From the NCBI RefSeq assembly GCF_900111155.1, contig NZ_FOGG01000013.1:91700-155699 (forward strand): 64,000 nt of DNA, written 5' to 3'. Both the position numbers and the translations under genes were made by a program. Shown here piece by piece: positions 36,003-45,675 of this stretch; positions within the stretch are counted from its first letter, which is position 1; each line of letters begins with the position of its first letter. The notes under the pieces were generated by a model. The model was not told the DNA's origin, searched no databases, and was given only the letters and a program-made list of their open reading frames with translations. The DNA is from Pedobacter rhizosphaerae (GTDB taxonomy: Bacteria; Bacteroidota; Bacteroidia; Sphingobacteriales; Sphingobacteriaceae).

Positions 36003-38537
36003 TCACCATTTAACTTTAACACTTTCACCTGTATAAATCAATTTCTTGAAAGTTATCAGATTTTTGCCGGGCCTAGCACCTTCATTCGTGCTGACCAACA
36101 TGATCTTATATTCCTGCTTTTCGGGCATACCAGGAAAACTTCCTTTTCTTTCTCCAATTGAAAGAATCCTAGATTTATCGTCCCATTTTACTGTTGTAGT
36201 AGCCGACTGGCCCTTTTCATAATTATAATTGTCCCCCTCATCCTGATAAATCGTAAACGAAGCGTCTTCGCCTGGATATACCTTAAGTTCTACAGGAGCA
36301 TCAGGTTTTTCATCAGAATATTGCCGGGATACGCCAAACGGAATGATAGAACCTGCTTTTACAAACACGGGGATATGATCGATTGGTGCGTCTGAAACAA
36401 CTGTCTGACCTCCTTTGTAGGACAAATCTGTCCAGAAATCAAACCAGGCGCTATGCTTGGGCAAATAAACCTTTCTGGTCTTAGCTTGGTTAATTTCTCT
36501 TCCATTTGCTTCAAAATACATGGGAGAAATTACTGGGCAGACCATAAAAGAAGGCCCAAACATAAACTGATCTTTTATGTCAAACACCAAATTATCTTTC
36601 ATAAAATCAAAAACTAATGGGCGGGTCATGGTATAATCTGCATTGGAGACCATGGCGGCGACTGAATAAGTATATGGCAATAACCTATACCTGAGATTAA
36701 TCTGACTAATAATACTGTCGTAAAATGGACTTCCCGGATCACCAAACTGCCAGGGTTCACGTGCAAAATCGGTCCCGTGGCTCCTCATCATTGGCAGCCA
36801 GGTAGCAAACTGAAGGGTCCTGACATAAAATTCCCTGTATCCTGCATCCTGGGTCCCCTTGTTAAAATCACCTTTCCAAAACCACTGTGATTTTGATTTA
36901 ACAAAAAATGCACCCGCATCAATTGTCCAGTAAGGGTTACCGGTTGCCATATAGTTCAATCCTGATGGTATCCACCTTGCAAAATCTGCCCAGGTAGCTT
37001 TAGTATCCCCATTCCAGATGAAGGTTCCATAGCGGTGGATACCGGCAAAACCTGACCGTGTAAGGTTAACCACTCTTTTTTGCCCGGTAACCAGACGCTG
37101 GTTTTCATAAATTCCCCGCGAATGATTCAGGGAAAACAGGTTTGCCCTCAAAGGACCAAGCAGTTCATTTAATCCTGCTGAATTAAGTTCATATCTGGCC
37201 CTGGGATTATTAGCAATACTGTTGGCTTTATCATTCCAGTCCCCATCAACAGGCTCTGAAGAATCACACCACCAGGCATCTACACCCAATGAAAATAGAT
37301 TTTTATTGACATAGTCTTTCCAGTACATTTTTCTTGCCAAAGGATTGAAAGCATCATAAACGGATCTACCCAATACAAAACCTTTAGCCCCCATTTCAAC
37401 CGACTCGTTTCCAGCAACATTCGGCCAGATCGACAGCATAAACCTTGCATTCTTCTGATGTACCTTAGTGACCATTTCCTTAGGGTTAGGATAAAATTTC
37501 TCATCGAATTTTTTATGCCCCCACAGACCATTCCCCCAGTAGTTCCAATCCTGAACAATTACATCCAGCGGGATGCTATTAGATCGGAAACGTGTTACAA
37601 TACTGTCTATTTCTTTGGGATTGGTATACCTTTCCTTGGATTGGATATAACCAAAAGCATATCGTGGTGCCAATTGAACTTTACCAGTCAAGTTACGGTA
37701 ATGTCCTACAACCTGATCCAGATCTGGCCCATACATAAAGTAATAATCCAGCTGATTGACGGCATCCAGTTGGATTTTTTTATCAGGTGCCTCATCGCAA
37801 AAGACCATGGTTGAACCGGCATCAAACAGTAGCCCATAACCCTTGGAGCTCATTAACACGGGCACACTTTTTTTGAGGTTATGCTGGTAGAGGTATTGGG
37901 TTTTCCCTCTTAGGTTCATATCACCTTCCTCATGCGATCCAAGTCCAAAAAGTGCTTCACCGCTTTGCCATTCGAAACGGGAAATCATCTTCCATGCTGT
38001 ACCTATAATTGATTTTGAACCGACATGGGCAATAACTAAATCTCCGTTGGCTGTTTTTTCGACCTTATTCTTACTATCGTCAAAACCCACCTTTTCTATA
38101 TTGATCTGTTCGGCCGACCGTGGAAGGGATGGGGACTCTGCAAGAAGTCTTTTACCGTCTTTTGCCAGGTAAGTGAACGAACCGGTTATTTTATTTAGCC
38201 GAACCATTAATGCACTGGATTGTAAGATAAAAAAGTTAGTATTCTGCGAAAATGCGAAAGCAACTTTTTCATTCTTACGGGGAAGACAGATGTCTGTTTT
38301 ATTGCTTTTAAAATCCCCCTGGGGAACATACTGTATATGTACGATTTTCGGACTCACAAAAGCTAACCTAAGTTGCTCCGCATTGCGGGTAAATAAGGCC
38401 CCTGTAGTTTCCTTTTTCCCCCTAAATAACTTTTGTGTGGAGGAATTTTGACCGGCTACTTTTTGTCCATATGCTTGCAGTGAAACAATTGATAAACTGA
38501 GTATATAAAATAAAATTTTCCTTTGCATTTTTTTCAT
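36003..38537 (-). CDS. GH31 alpha-xylosidase/alpha-glucosidase-like enzyme
   Basis: Retaining exo-alpha-glycosidase exported by a signal peptide (about 1-24). An N-terminal beta-sandwich (about 45-270) precedes the barrel (about 280-640) and two C-terminal beta domains. Asp425 in VDAWWCDSSEP is the expected nucleophile and Asp511 in FIWNGDTKATW the acid/base. The WW-D-SEP form of the nucleophile loop resembles alpha-xylosidases more than maltases (where DMNEP is usual). Other signatures are VIVQDWNYWG and YYFMYGPDLDQVV. 844 residues. In a fucosidase/galactosidase-containing PUL this would remove xylose at the non-reducing end, as in xyloglucan use, but that is inference. It lies 129 bases after the SusD stop. 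Confidence 0.92.
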   Translation of the reverse strand: MKKMQRKILFYILSLSIVSLQAYGQKVAGQNSSTQKLFRGKKETTGALFTRNAEQLRLAFVSPKIVHIQYVPQGDFKSNKTDICLPRKNEKVAFAFSQNTNFFILQSSALMVRLNKITGSFTYLAKDGKRLLAESPSLPRSAEQINIEKVGFDDSKNKVEKTANGDLVIAHVGSKSIIGTAWKMISRFEWQSGEALFGLGSHEEGDMNLRGKTQYLYQHNLKKSVPVLMSSKGYGLLFDAGSTMVFCDEAPDKKIQLDAVNQLDYYFMYGPDLDQVVGHYRNLTGKVQLAPRYAFGYIQSKERYTNPKEIDSIVTRFRSNSIPLDVIVQDWNYWGNGLWGHKKFDEKFYPNPKEMVTKVHQKNARFMLSIWPNVAGNESVEMGAKGFVLGRSVYDAFNPLARKMYWKDYVNKNLFSLGVDAWWCDSSEPVDGDWNDKANSIANNPRARYELNSAGLNELLGPLRANLFSLNHSRGIYENQRLVTGQKRVVNLTRSGFAGIHRYGTFIWNGDTKATWADFARWIPSGLNYMATGNPYWTIDAGAFFVKSKSQWFWKGDFNKGTQDAGYREFYVRTLQFATWLPMMRSHGTDFAREPWQFGDPGSPFYDSIISQINLRYRLLPYTYSVAAMVSNADYTMTRPLVFDFMKDNLVFDIKDQFMFGPSFMVCPVISPMYFEANGREINQAKTRKVYLPKHSAWFDFWTDLSYKGGQTVVSDAPIDHIPVFVKAGSIIPFGVSRQYSDEKPDAPVELKVYPGEDASFTIYQDEGDNYNYEKGQSATTTVKWDDKSRILSIGERKGSFPGMPEKQEYKIMLVSTNEGARPGKNLITFKKLIYTGESVKVKW

Positions 38538-38625
38538 TTAGACAGCTAGAAATCATTTATAAAATGAATCAGCCTGGTATATAAATTTTGAACTATATCT
38601 GGCAGCATTTACCACTGTAAACAGC

Positions 38626-38659
38626 AAGCTTCCTGTTCCCTACGGGGAACAAGAAGCTT
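38626..38659. terminator. Hairpin after the 38.7-43.5 kb SusC/SusD operon
   Basis: AAGCTTCCTGTTCCC (38626-38640) pairs with GGGAACAAGAAGCTT (38645-38659) with a single mismatch, around a TACG loop. The stem begins seven bases after the SusD stop, the position expected for a terminator. The T run lies on the plus-strand side (GTGTTTTT), so on the minus strand it may act as a processing or 3'-protecting hairpin instead. Confidence 0.6.
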
Positions 38660-38666
38660 AGTGTTT

Positions 38667-40196
38667 TTAATAACCTGAGTTTTGGGTAAGATTGGCATTT
38701 GCTAAAAGTGCTGTTTGAGGTATTGCAAAAACCAGGTACTTATTGTCTGAGGCGGGTTTAAGCAGGCGGGCATTCAAAAATTTACCGAACCTGATCAAAT
38801 CTGGCCTGCGGGTACCTTCCCAATACAATTCCCTTCCTCTTTCCGCTAATAAATCATCTAGGGTAAGTGCGGTAAGCGGGGGTAATGAACCCGGGGTTAC
38901 CGATCTGGCTGCCCGCAATGTGTTTACAATCACCAAGGCACTTGCCACATTTCCATTTCTAAACAATGCTTCGGCTTTCATCAGCTGTATATCGGCATAC
39001 CGGATAAACATAAAATCATTATCAGGGTTACCAATATTGGTGTAGTCAGGTACATACTTCACTACCCGGACACCAGAATACAGCGTTTCTCCCTGTAAGG
39101 TGGTAATATTGGGGGTAATGATCGTATTTGGGAGTGCAGCCCCGCTCGGACCATACTGCTGACCGACAAGAAAGCCCACATTAAAGCCTCCTTTTGCTTT
39201 TACAACCGGATCTGTATAGCTCTTGCGTATATCACCCTCTGAAAATGAACCGTAAAAATCCGGGGTAGTAGCGAAGCCATTCCATCCACCACCCTGAGGC
39301 AGGGTCATGGAGCCGATAAGTGATGCATACCACCAGTACTGGATCAAAAGTCCCCTGCTACCCCCTACTCCCTGCAGGGTAAAAATCTGTTCTTTTGATA
39401 AATCCCCATTTCCAGGTTGAAAATTATTCCAGTAAAAATCAAAGGATTTGCCAGTTATATTATCAGCATTTGCAATAACCTTGTCCATGTTCACCTTATC
39501 AAATGTGGGTTTTGAGCGATCCGGATAAACCCCTTTATTAAGATACAATCTGGCCAAAAACCCATAGGCGGCCTGCTTTGTTGGGACATAGGCTGCACCG
39601 GTAGCAGGTAAATCTGGTAATATTGTTTCGATCTCTGAAATAATAAAATTGATCCCTTCGGTTCCACTGTAAACTTTGGGTAGCAAAATTAAATCTGATC
39701 CGGGCTCACGATAAGGGAATTTACCGAACAAGTCCAATATGCTGTACATACTGTAAGCCCTTAAGAACCTGGCTTGTGCAGCCACATCGCTGGGTGGATT
39801 AAAAGTCAGAACATTCCCAGCATCATACACAACCTTGTTGAGTGAATTGAATGCCGCTAGCAGATAGGGGTGGTTTGCATCCCAGCTATGCAGATACAAT
39901 TTTCTCCATACCCCGTCATCATCCCATCCACTGGGGCGGGATGGTACAACGAGCTCATCAGTTGTAGCTTCCTGTAAACCAAAATGATGTGCGTAATCTG
40001 TAAAAGGAACAGTCATATCCAAATACACGGTTTGCATCAAAGAAGCAAAGGTTGTTGTCTTACTGGCAAGCGTTTTTGCTTCTTCGCGGTTAAGCTCTGA
40101 ATTCAGATTTTCATCAAGTTTTTTACAGGATGAGGTGATGATGAAAGGAATAATCAGTAGCGCTGCAATATTATTTTTTACTTGAGTTAATTTCAT
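38667..40196 (-). CDS. SusD/RagB-family lipoprotein of a sigma/FecR-controlled pair
   Basis: Surface lipoprotein partner of the STN-containing SusC just upstream. I prefer the ATG at 40196 (MKLTQVKNNIAALL), three codons inside the longest frame, because it gives a compact n-region; the lipobox is IITSSCKKLDENL. The typical helices are FLRAYSMYSILDLFGKFPYR and MFIRYADIQLMKAEALFRNG, with RGRELYWEGTRRPDLIRFGK near the end and a TALLANANLTQNSGY terminus. About 509 residues. The SusC stop lies about 10 bases before this start (one base before the longer start at 40205), implying coupled translation. The following gene, GH31, may share its glycan. Confidence 0.95.
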   Translation of the reverse strand: MKLTQVKNNIAALLIIPFIITSSCKKLDENLNSELNREEAKTLASKTTTFASLMQTVYLDMTVPFTDYAHHFGLQEATTDELVVPSRPSGWDDDGVWRKLYLHSWDANHPYLLAAFNSLNKVVYDAGNVLTFNPPSDVAAQARFLRAYSMYSILDLFGKFPYREPGSDLILLPKVYSGTEGINFIISEIETILPDLPATGAAYVPTKQAAYGFLARLYLNKGVYPDRSKPTFDKVNMDKVIANADNITGKSFDFYWNNFQPGNGDLSKEQIFTLQGVGGSRGLLIQYWWYASLIGSMTLPQGGGWNGFATTPDFYGSFSEGDIRKSYTDPVVKAKGGFNVGFLVGQQYGPSGAALPNTIITPNITTLQGETLYSGVRVVKYVPDYTNIGNPDNDFMFIRYADIQLMKAEALFRNGNVASALVIVNTLRAARSVTPGSLPPLTALTLDDLLAERGRELYWEGTRRPDLIRFGKFLNARLLKPASDNKYLVFAIPQTALLANANLTQNSGY

Positions 40197-40206
40197 GATT
40201 TCCAAA

Positions 40207-43200
40207 TTAAAAACTTACATTAAAACCTATTAGAAATGATCGGGATGAGGGATATGCGCCATAGTCAATTCCAAAGGAAGGCACTCCGTTTACCGATTTA
40301 TCGGTACTTACCTCGGGATCGAATCCGGAATATTTGGTGATGAGCAAAAGGTTCTGACCGGTAAGGAATATGTTTGCCCTTTTAAACTCACCGATATTTC
40401 CCAAAGCATAGCTGAGTGTTGCATTGTTCAATCGCACATAGTTACCATTTTCAAGAAAACGGGTGGATACGATATTTGCATTGGTTAACCGCTCGTTACC
40501 AAGACCAATCTCTGCTGAGGTATTCCTACCGATAGCCAGGCCACTCGGGGCCAGGTTAACCATTCTGGTATTGTTGTAAATTTTTTGTCCAAAGGCACCG
40601 TTCCAAGACATTTCCAGCGAGAACTTCTTATAGGACATTGAGGTGGACGCACCCACAAGAGTTTTGGGGTTGGGGTCACCCACATACTGTTTATCCGGAC
40701 TATATTGCGCTACACCGTTCGCATCCAGTCCAAGGAAACGAACCATATTGTAAACGAACAACGGTTGGTCATTGGCAATTTGCTGGGCAGGAATACCGCT
40801 CGCCAAACCACTTCCGTTAATATTACCTGTCACCACCACCGGACCGGAATAATTCGTGAACAGGTTCTTTTGAAAGGTCGCATTAAGGCCTAAGTTCCAT
40901 TTAAAATCAGTTTTTTCAAACAAAACAAAATTCAATGCAGCTTCCACGCCACTATTTTTGAGTACTGCCGGAAGATTGGTAAAATAATTTACCGCAGGTC
41001 CAGGCTGCACCAGGGCGAGTTGAAAAAGAAGATCTTTAGTTTGTTTGTTAAAATACTCTACAGTTCCTGAGATACGGTTATTGAATAGTCCAAAATCGAT
41101 TCCGGCATTATAACTATCCGTTGTCTCCCATTTCAGGTTTGGATTTCCATAATTGGCCTGTGAGATACTTTGCAGACCAAAGGAAAACCGGTCCTGTGCC
41201 GAACCGGCAGGAAATTCCTGATTACCGGTTTTTCCATACCCCAATCTGATTTTAAGATTGCTAATCTTTTCTGGCAGGAAGCCTTCTTTCGAAACCACCC
41301 ACGCAGCAGCTATCGAAGGAAAATACCCGTACTGATTATTTGAACCGAATTTAGTAGAGCCGTCTGAACGCATAGTAGCCGTTAAGAGGTATTTCTGATC
41401 GTAACTCAGGTTAACCCTGGTGAAATAAGACTGTAGCTGATTTGTTGGATCTACGGAAGAAGAAGTACCTATATTACCCCTTGCAGGGTTTTGAAGAATA
41501 CTGCTACCCAATACATCAAAACTAGTAAACCCCGTTCCTGAAACGCCATAACTGGCTCTTTTAAAATCGATGAATTCATAGCCCAATAATGCATTAAGGC
41601 TTAATTTTGCCGTTAGGTCTTTGGTATAGTTCAGGGTATTGGTAATGGTAGTGGTATTTAACTGATTAGTTGCCACCCCGGCATAACCGATATTGGTTAT
41701 GTTGTTAAGAAACAAGTTACCAGAAATATCAGTTGTACGGTTTCCAGTAACAGTATTCATTCCCAGCGTAAATTTATATACCAATCCGTCAATAATTTTA
41801 ACACTTGGAGAGATGTTGGCCAAAATATTGGTTACATCCGATCTGTCGTTATAATATTCAATCAAAGCTAAAGGATTAGTTCCAAACCCTGGGATGGTAA
41901 CCGTTCCATCTGTATAATTCTGCTGAACAAACCTCCCATCAGGATATTTCAATGGTATAGTTGGGTTCCATTCTAAAGCATTACCTATAAGACTCCCATA
42001 CAGGTTACTGTTATTGCCAATAGGAACACCAATATTCCTGGTTTTAGCTGCAATAATATTAAAGTCCAGATGGATCCGGTCATTTTTAAGAAAATTATAT
42101 CCACCAGATAAGTTAGCAACATACTTTTTAAAGTCTGATTTACGGACGATCCCCTGTTGATCAGTATATCCCAGCGAAACCCTATAATTTCCTTTTTCAT
42201 TTCCGCTGGAAATGGCAATATTATGGTTTTGGCTGAATGCAGTTCTGGTTATGGCCTCTAAGGCATCAGTAGAACCTTTTCCATCATACTGTGTAAGACT
42301 CCTGTTTGTTAAAGCTTGCCTGAATTCATCACTGTTCATCTGAACATTAGAACGCATTAAGCTCGCAATCCCAGCCGAACTGAGGATTTGTAATTCAGGA
42401 GCTCCTGTTTTTCCTTTTTTTGTGGTGATAATGACTACTCCATTTGCTCCTCTTGAGCCATAAATAGCAGTAGCGGAGGCATCTTTCAATACATCAATGG
42501 ATTCAATATCATTTGAATTAATAAAACTCAAAGGATTGCTTCCTGGCGTCGAACCCAGTGTAGAGGCATTCGCTGACGGCTGGGTATTTCTGCCGTCCAG
42601 GGGAATACCATCAACCACAAAGAGTGGTTGATTTCCTGCTCTAAGGGAGTTTGCTCCCCTGATCCTGACGGTCATTTCTGCTGCCGGGGCACCATTGTTT
42701 GAACCAATCTGGACACCTGCAAGCTTGCCCTGAACCAACTGCTCTGGAGAGGCAGTGATTCCTTTGTTAAAGTCTTTGGCTTTTACACTTCCCACAGAGC
42801 CTGTCAGGTCGCTTTTTCGGGCAGTACCATACCCGATTACCACGACATCATTTAAAATCGATTGAGAAGCCCTCAATCGGATATTGAGCTCTGACTGACC
42901 GCTTACCTTTATGGTTTGGGTCTCATATCCAATATAAGAGAACTCCAGGGTACCTTCATTCCCGGGAACATCAATGGTATATCTTCCCTGGTTATCGGTA
43001 ACTGTTCCCAGGGTAGTACCTTTCAAACGTACCGACACACCTGGCATTGGACTTCCTGATTCATCGGTTACTTTTCCATTCAATTTTTGCCTGGGGACTG
43101 TCAAAACCGGCTTAACTTTCGCTTGCGTTTTCAGCGCAATAGTTTGCTGGATTATGGTATAAGATATGGGTAAATCATTAAAAATCTCATCCAATATGCT

Positions 43201-43476
43201 TTTAACAGATGCCTGACTAACATTAACACTTACTGTTGCCGTTTTCAAAAGCGGGATTTTGCTGTAAACAAAATGATAATTACTCTGTTGTTCAATCTTT
43301 AGGAGTACCTTTTCGATTGAAATGTTCTTTTCATTTATAGAAATGCTCTGGGCTACGCTGTTCGCAGATACCCTGCTTAACGCCAGCACTAGTAAAATTG
43401 CTGTTACTCTCATTACTGGTAAAATTTTAGACGCATACAGTAATTTTGAAGCCTTATACTTCAATTTTAAATTCAT
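40207..43476 (-). CDS. SusC-family TonB-dependent transporter with STN signalling domain
   Basis: Outer-membrane importer that also signals. After the export signal (about 20-43) it carries an STN domain (about 44-118; ISINEKNISIEKVLLKIEQQ, SILDEIFNDLPISYTI), which in this class contacts the periplasmic part of FecR. The beta-sandwich (KLNGKVTDESGSPMPGVSV), TonB-box-like DVVVIGYGTARKSD, plug (NQPLFVVDGIPLDGRN; VLKDASATAIYGSRGANG) and barrel ending SFLIGFNVSF follow. 1089 residues. FecR and ECF sigma genes lie directly upstream, so ligand import should trigger sigma release and autoinduction. The leader contains AACCAAG and AACCCAAACC elements close to the ATG. Confidence 0.96.
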   Translation of the reverse strand: MNLKLKYKASKLLYASKILPVMRVTAILLVLALSRVSANSVAQSISINEKNISIEKVLLKIEQQSNYHFVYSKIPLLKTATVSVNVSQASVKSILDEIFNDLPISYTIIQQTIALKTQAKVKPVLTVPRQKLNGKVTDESGSPMPGVSVRLKGTTLGTVTDNQGRYTIDVPGNEGTLEFSYIGYETQTIKVSGQSELNIRLRASQSILNDVVVIGYGTARKSDLTGSVGSVKAKDFNKGITASPEQLVQGKLAGVQIGSNNGAPAAEMTVRIRGANSLRAGNQPLFVVDGIPLDGRNTQPSANASTLGSTPGSNPLSFINSNDIESIDVLKDASATAIYGSRGANGVVIITTKKGKTGAPELQILSSAGIASLMRSNVQMNSDEFRQALTNRSLTQYDGKGSTDALEAITRTAFSQNHNIAISSGNEKGNYRVSLGYTDQQGIVRKSDFKKYVANLSGGYNFLKNDRIHLDFNIIAAKTRNIGVPIGNNSNLYGSLIGNALEWNPTIPLKYPDGRFVQQNYTDGTVTIPGFGTNPLALIEYYNDRSDVTNILANISPSVKIIDGLVYKFTLGMNTVTGNRTTDISGNLFLNNITNIGYAGVATNQLNTTTITNTLNYTKDLTAKLSLNALLGYEFIDFKRASYGVSGTGFTSFDVLGSSILQNPARGNIGTSSSVDPTNQLQSYFTRVNLSYDQKYLLTATMRSDGSTKFGSNNQYGYFPSIAAAWVVSKEGFLPEKISNLKIRLGYGKTGNQEFPAGSAQDRFSFGLQSISQANYGNPNLKWETTDSYNAGIDFGLFNNRISGTVEYFNKQTKDLLFQLALVQPGPAVNYFTNLPAVLKNSGVEAALNFVLFEKTDFKWNLGLNATFQKNLFTNYSGPVVVTGNINGSGLASGIPAQQIANDQPLFVYNMVRFLGLDANGVAQYSPDKQYVGDPNPKTLVGASTSMSYKKFSLEMSWNGAFGQKIYNNTRMVNLAPSGLAIGRNTSAEIGLGNERLTNANIVSTRFLENGNYVRLNNATLSYALGNIGEFKRANIFLTGQNLLLITKYSGFDPEVSTDKSVNGVPSFGIDYGAYPSSRSFLIGFNVSF

Positions 43477-43691
43477 AATTTTGAAAGGTTTGGGTTATAC
43501 TTGGTTTATTTCACGCTATGGTTTGCCCTCACTCCGGCCGGTAAAGTGTTCCACCACTTACCGGCCTCTTTTTTGTAGGACAAAAAACCCCATAAGAATT
43601 ATTACAGGGCCTAATTTTGCCTTTGTTTATCTCATTCGTTTATTTGGTTAGTTGTTTGTTATATTGGTTTATGTTTAATCTTTTTAATGCG

Positions 43692-44879
43692 TTAATTAGA
43701 AATCTTTATTGTTCTGCCATCCAGCCTAAGCTTAACACCTGCAAACTTCAGAATATCCAATACGCCTCCCAAATCCACATTTCTGGATATACGTCCGGTA
43801 ATTGGGATATTAGGGATTCCACCTGTATATAGGAAATCTACATCATACCACCGGGATACCTGTCTCATTACCTGATCGATATCTGTATCTTTAAATTGGA
43901 AAAGCCCTGACTTCCAGGCAATCTCCCCCAAAACATCAACATCATTAACAAGTTCAAGACGACCTGAATCGCCTAATCTCCCCTGCTGTCCCGGCACCAG
44001 CTTCACCTCGCTTTTTCCTGATTTCATTTTAACCGATCCTTCAAGCAACGTAGTTTTGATTAACTGACCATCATCATAGTCGGTAACGGCGAAATGGGTT
44101 CCCAACACCCGAACCTGGGCATGCTGGGTTTGAACAAAGAAAGGGGCACGGGCATTTTTAGCCACTTCGAAATAAGCCTCACCTTTGAGGTAGACCCTGC
44201 GCTCAGGGCCATTGAAATTAACCGGATAGCGGATTTGCGATTCGGAATTCATCCAGATTTTGGTACCATCTGACAAGACCAATTGATATTCCCCGCCCTT
44301 TGGAATAATAATCGTATTATAGATTTGCTTTTTTAAAGAAGATGTACTTCTATCAGCATATACAAGAATGTCAGATTGTCTATTCAGAGAGATATGGTTA
44401 CTCGCTGCTATATCCTTTCCAATGCCTTTTTCCAGTTCCACCCTACTTCCATCGCCCAATACCAGAATTGCCCTTTTACTACCTGGTAAGATCGGTTTAT
44501 TGATTTTTGAGATGGCACCTACCTCGTTTTTGTAAAGGGCAGAAGAGTCCTTTTTATAGATAAAATAAAGTGTGAGCAGCAGAGCAGGTAAAAAGATAAC
44601 AGCAGCATATCTGGCATAGTATCTCCAGGATCTTACGGGATGAACGTGATTCGTGATTCTACTTTTAAGTTCTTCCCAATCCGCTTCCTCTGTCGAGAGG
44701 TAATCCAGTTCCTGGGCGTTTAAATATTCCGGATCGGTTAGCTGTAGGAACAACTGCTTGTTTCTCTCATCTTCAGCGATCCACTTATCTATTAAAACCC
44801 GTTCTTTCGCTGTCAATTCAGCGCTATGGATTTTCCTAATCAATCTGGCGATGGTTAGACTATGTTTAGTTTGCATCAT
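43692..44879 (-). CDS. FecR-family anti-sigma factor
   Basis: Single-pass inner-membrane regulator. The cytoplasmic N-terminal part (about 1-85; ERVLIDKWIAEDERNKQLF) would bind the sigma factor. One membrane helix (about 88-108; YAAVIFLPALLLTLYFIY) leads to a periplasmic FecR domain (about 190-290; GGEYQLVLSDGTKIWMNSES, GEAYFEVAKNARAPFFVQ) and a C-terminal DUF4974/STN-like domain (about 325-392; FKDTDIDQVMRQVSRWYDVD). It lies between its SusC target (216 bases downstream) and its presumed sigma gene. Unusually, the latter is about 800 bases away, with an opposite-strand pseudogene between. Leader element TAACCAAAT abuts the ATG. Confidence 0.95.
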   Translation of the reverse strand: MMQTKHSLTIARLIRKIHSAELTAKERVLIDKWIAEDERNKQLFLQLTDPEYLNAQELDYLSTEEADWEELKSRITNHVHPVRSWRYYARYAAVIFLPALLLTLYFIYKKDSSALYKNEVGAISKINKPILPGSKRAILVLGDGSRVELEKGIGKDIAASNHISLNRQSDILVYADRSTSSLKKQIYNTIIIPKGGEYQLVLSDGTKIWMNSESQIRYPVNFNGPERRVYLKGEAYFEVAKNARAPFFVQTQHAQVRVLGTHFAVTDYDDGQLIKTTLLEGSVKMKSGKSEVKLVPGQQGRLGDSGRLELVNDVDVLGEIAWKSGLFQFKDTDIDQVMRQVSRWYDVDFLYTGGIPNIPITGRISRNVDLGGVLDILKFAGVKLRLDGRTIKISN

Positions 44880-45301
44880 ATTTGGTTAATTATAAGTAAT
44901 ACAACTTCATCTTGAAATTGGGTGACAGCCCGGATGTTTTTTTTTCATCTCGCAAAAAAACATGTTCCAGATTCATTCAGGGTTGGTTGGACAGATCGCA
45001 AATAGCCAAAACTAAAGTTATTTATTATCTGGAACGCCTTCCTTTTATCTTTATTAAGAAAGATTGTTAAAGAATATAGATGATTCAACAACAAGTTCCT
45101 CTGTCGGACCTGGATAAAAAAATAAAAATACCTCCCGGGAGTTCGTTATTGATTTACCCATTGATACATTAACATCAGCAATATCCAGGAAAATCACCAA
45201 AACCGAAATCCAGTTTAATAATCCTCCAAGAAAGTTACCACCAGTTTTTGAGCATATTAGATGCATTTTTCAACTCCCCTAAAAATTAAGTAAATATTAT
45301 A
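44880..45301. other. Intergenic region upstream of FecR
   Basis: 422 bases between the FecR start and the VOC pseudogene. A 70-codon minus-strand frame (45054-45266) has a hydrophobic stretch (GLLNWISVLVIFLDIADV) but matches nothing I know and lacks a convincing start context. I leave it unannotated. FecR's own promoter may be here because the sigma gene is distant. Confidence 0.45.
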
Positions 45302-45599
45302 ATGAAACTGACAAATTTCCGCCCGATAATCCATTATGAGCACAGTGTTGATTGGGGTTATGCGCATAAAGATAATGTTGAAATTATGTTCTGTGCACCA
45401 AATGCCCACATTCCATTTGAGAAAACACTAATCACCGGCTCTTTATATATCAACAAAGATGATGTAGATGCGTGGTGGGAAAAATTGAAAAATAAATGTG
45501 AGGTCATTTATTCGCTTGAAACATTCTCCTATAATATGCGGGAATTTGCGATTAAACTTCAATGGGATAATATTACAATATGGACAAGCTGTTTGCTAG
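45302..45599 (+). pseudogene. VOC/glyoxalase-fold protein, deleted near the N-terminus and frameshifted
   Basis: The frame from ATG 45302 encodes SVDWGYAHKDNVEIMFCAPN, HIPFEKTLITGSLYINKDDV and MREFAIK, the pattern of bleomycin-resistance/glyoxalase-like VOC proteins. Two lesions are visible. First, only nine residues (MKLTNFRPI) precede IHYEHSVDWGY, whereas family members have about 25-30 residues more, including the strand and helix around the first metal ligand. Second, after FAIK the expected DNNGYLLQFGQ is out of frame; reading from 45561 in the next frame gives NGIILQYGQAVC and a TAG at 45597-45599. The original frame runs on meaninglessly to 45658. A two-base loss near 45556-45560 explains this. 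It lies between the sigma gene and FecR on the opposite strand. Confidence 0.8.
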
Positions 45600-45675
45600 T
45601 CAAACACCTTAAGGTAAATTCAGGTTATTTTTATGGACATCCCAAGAGAATAAATTAAAATAGTTACATCTACAG

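Noticed and set aside
45054..45266. 70-codon minus-strand open frame with a hydrophobic segment upstream of FecR
   Set aside because: Composition is plausible for a small membrane protein, but no family, no start signal and no conservation evidence; left within the intergenic entry.
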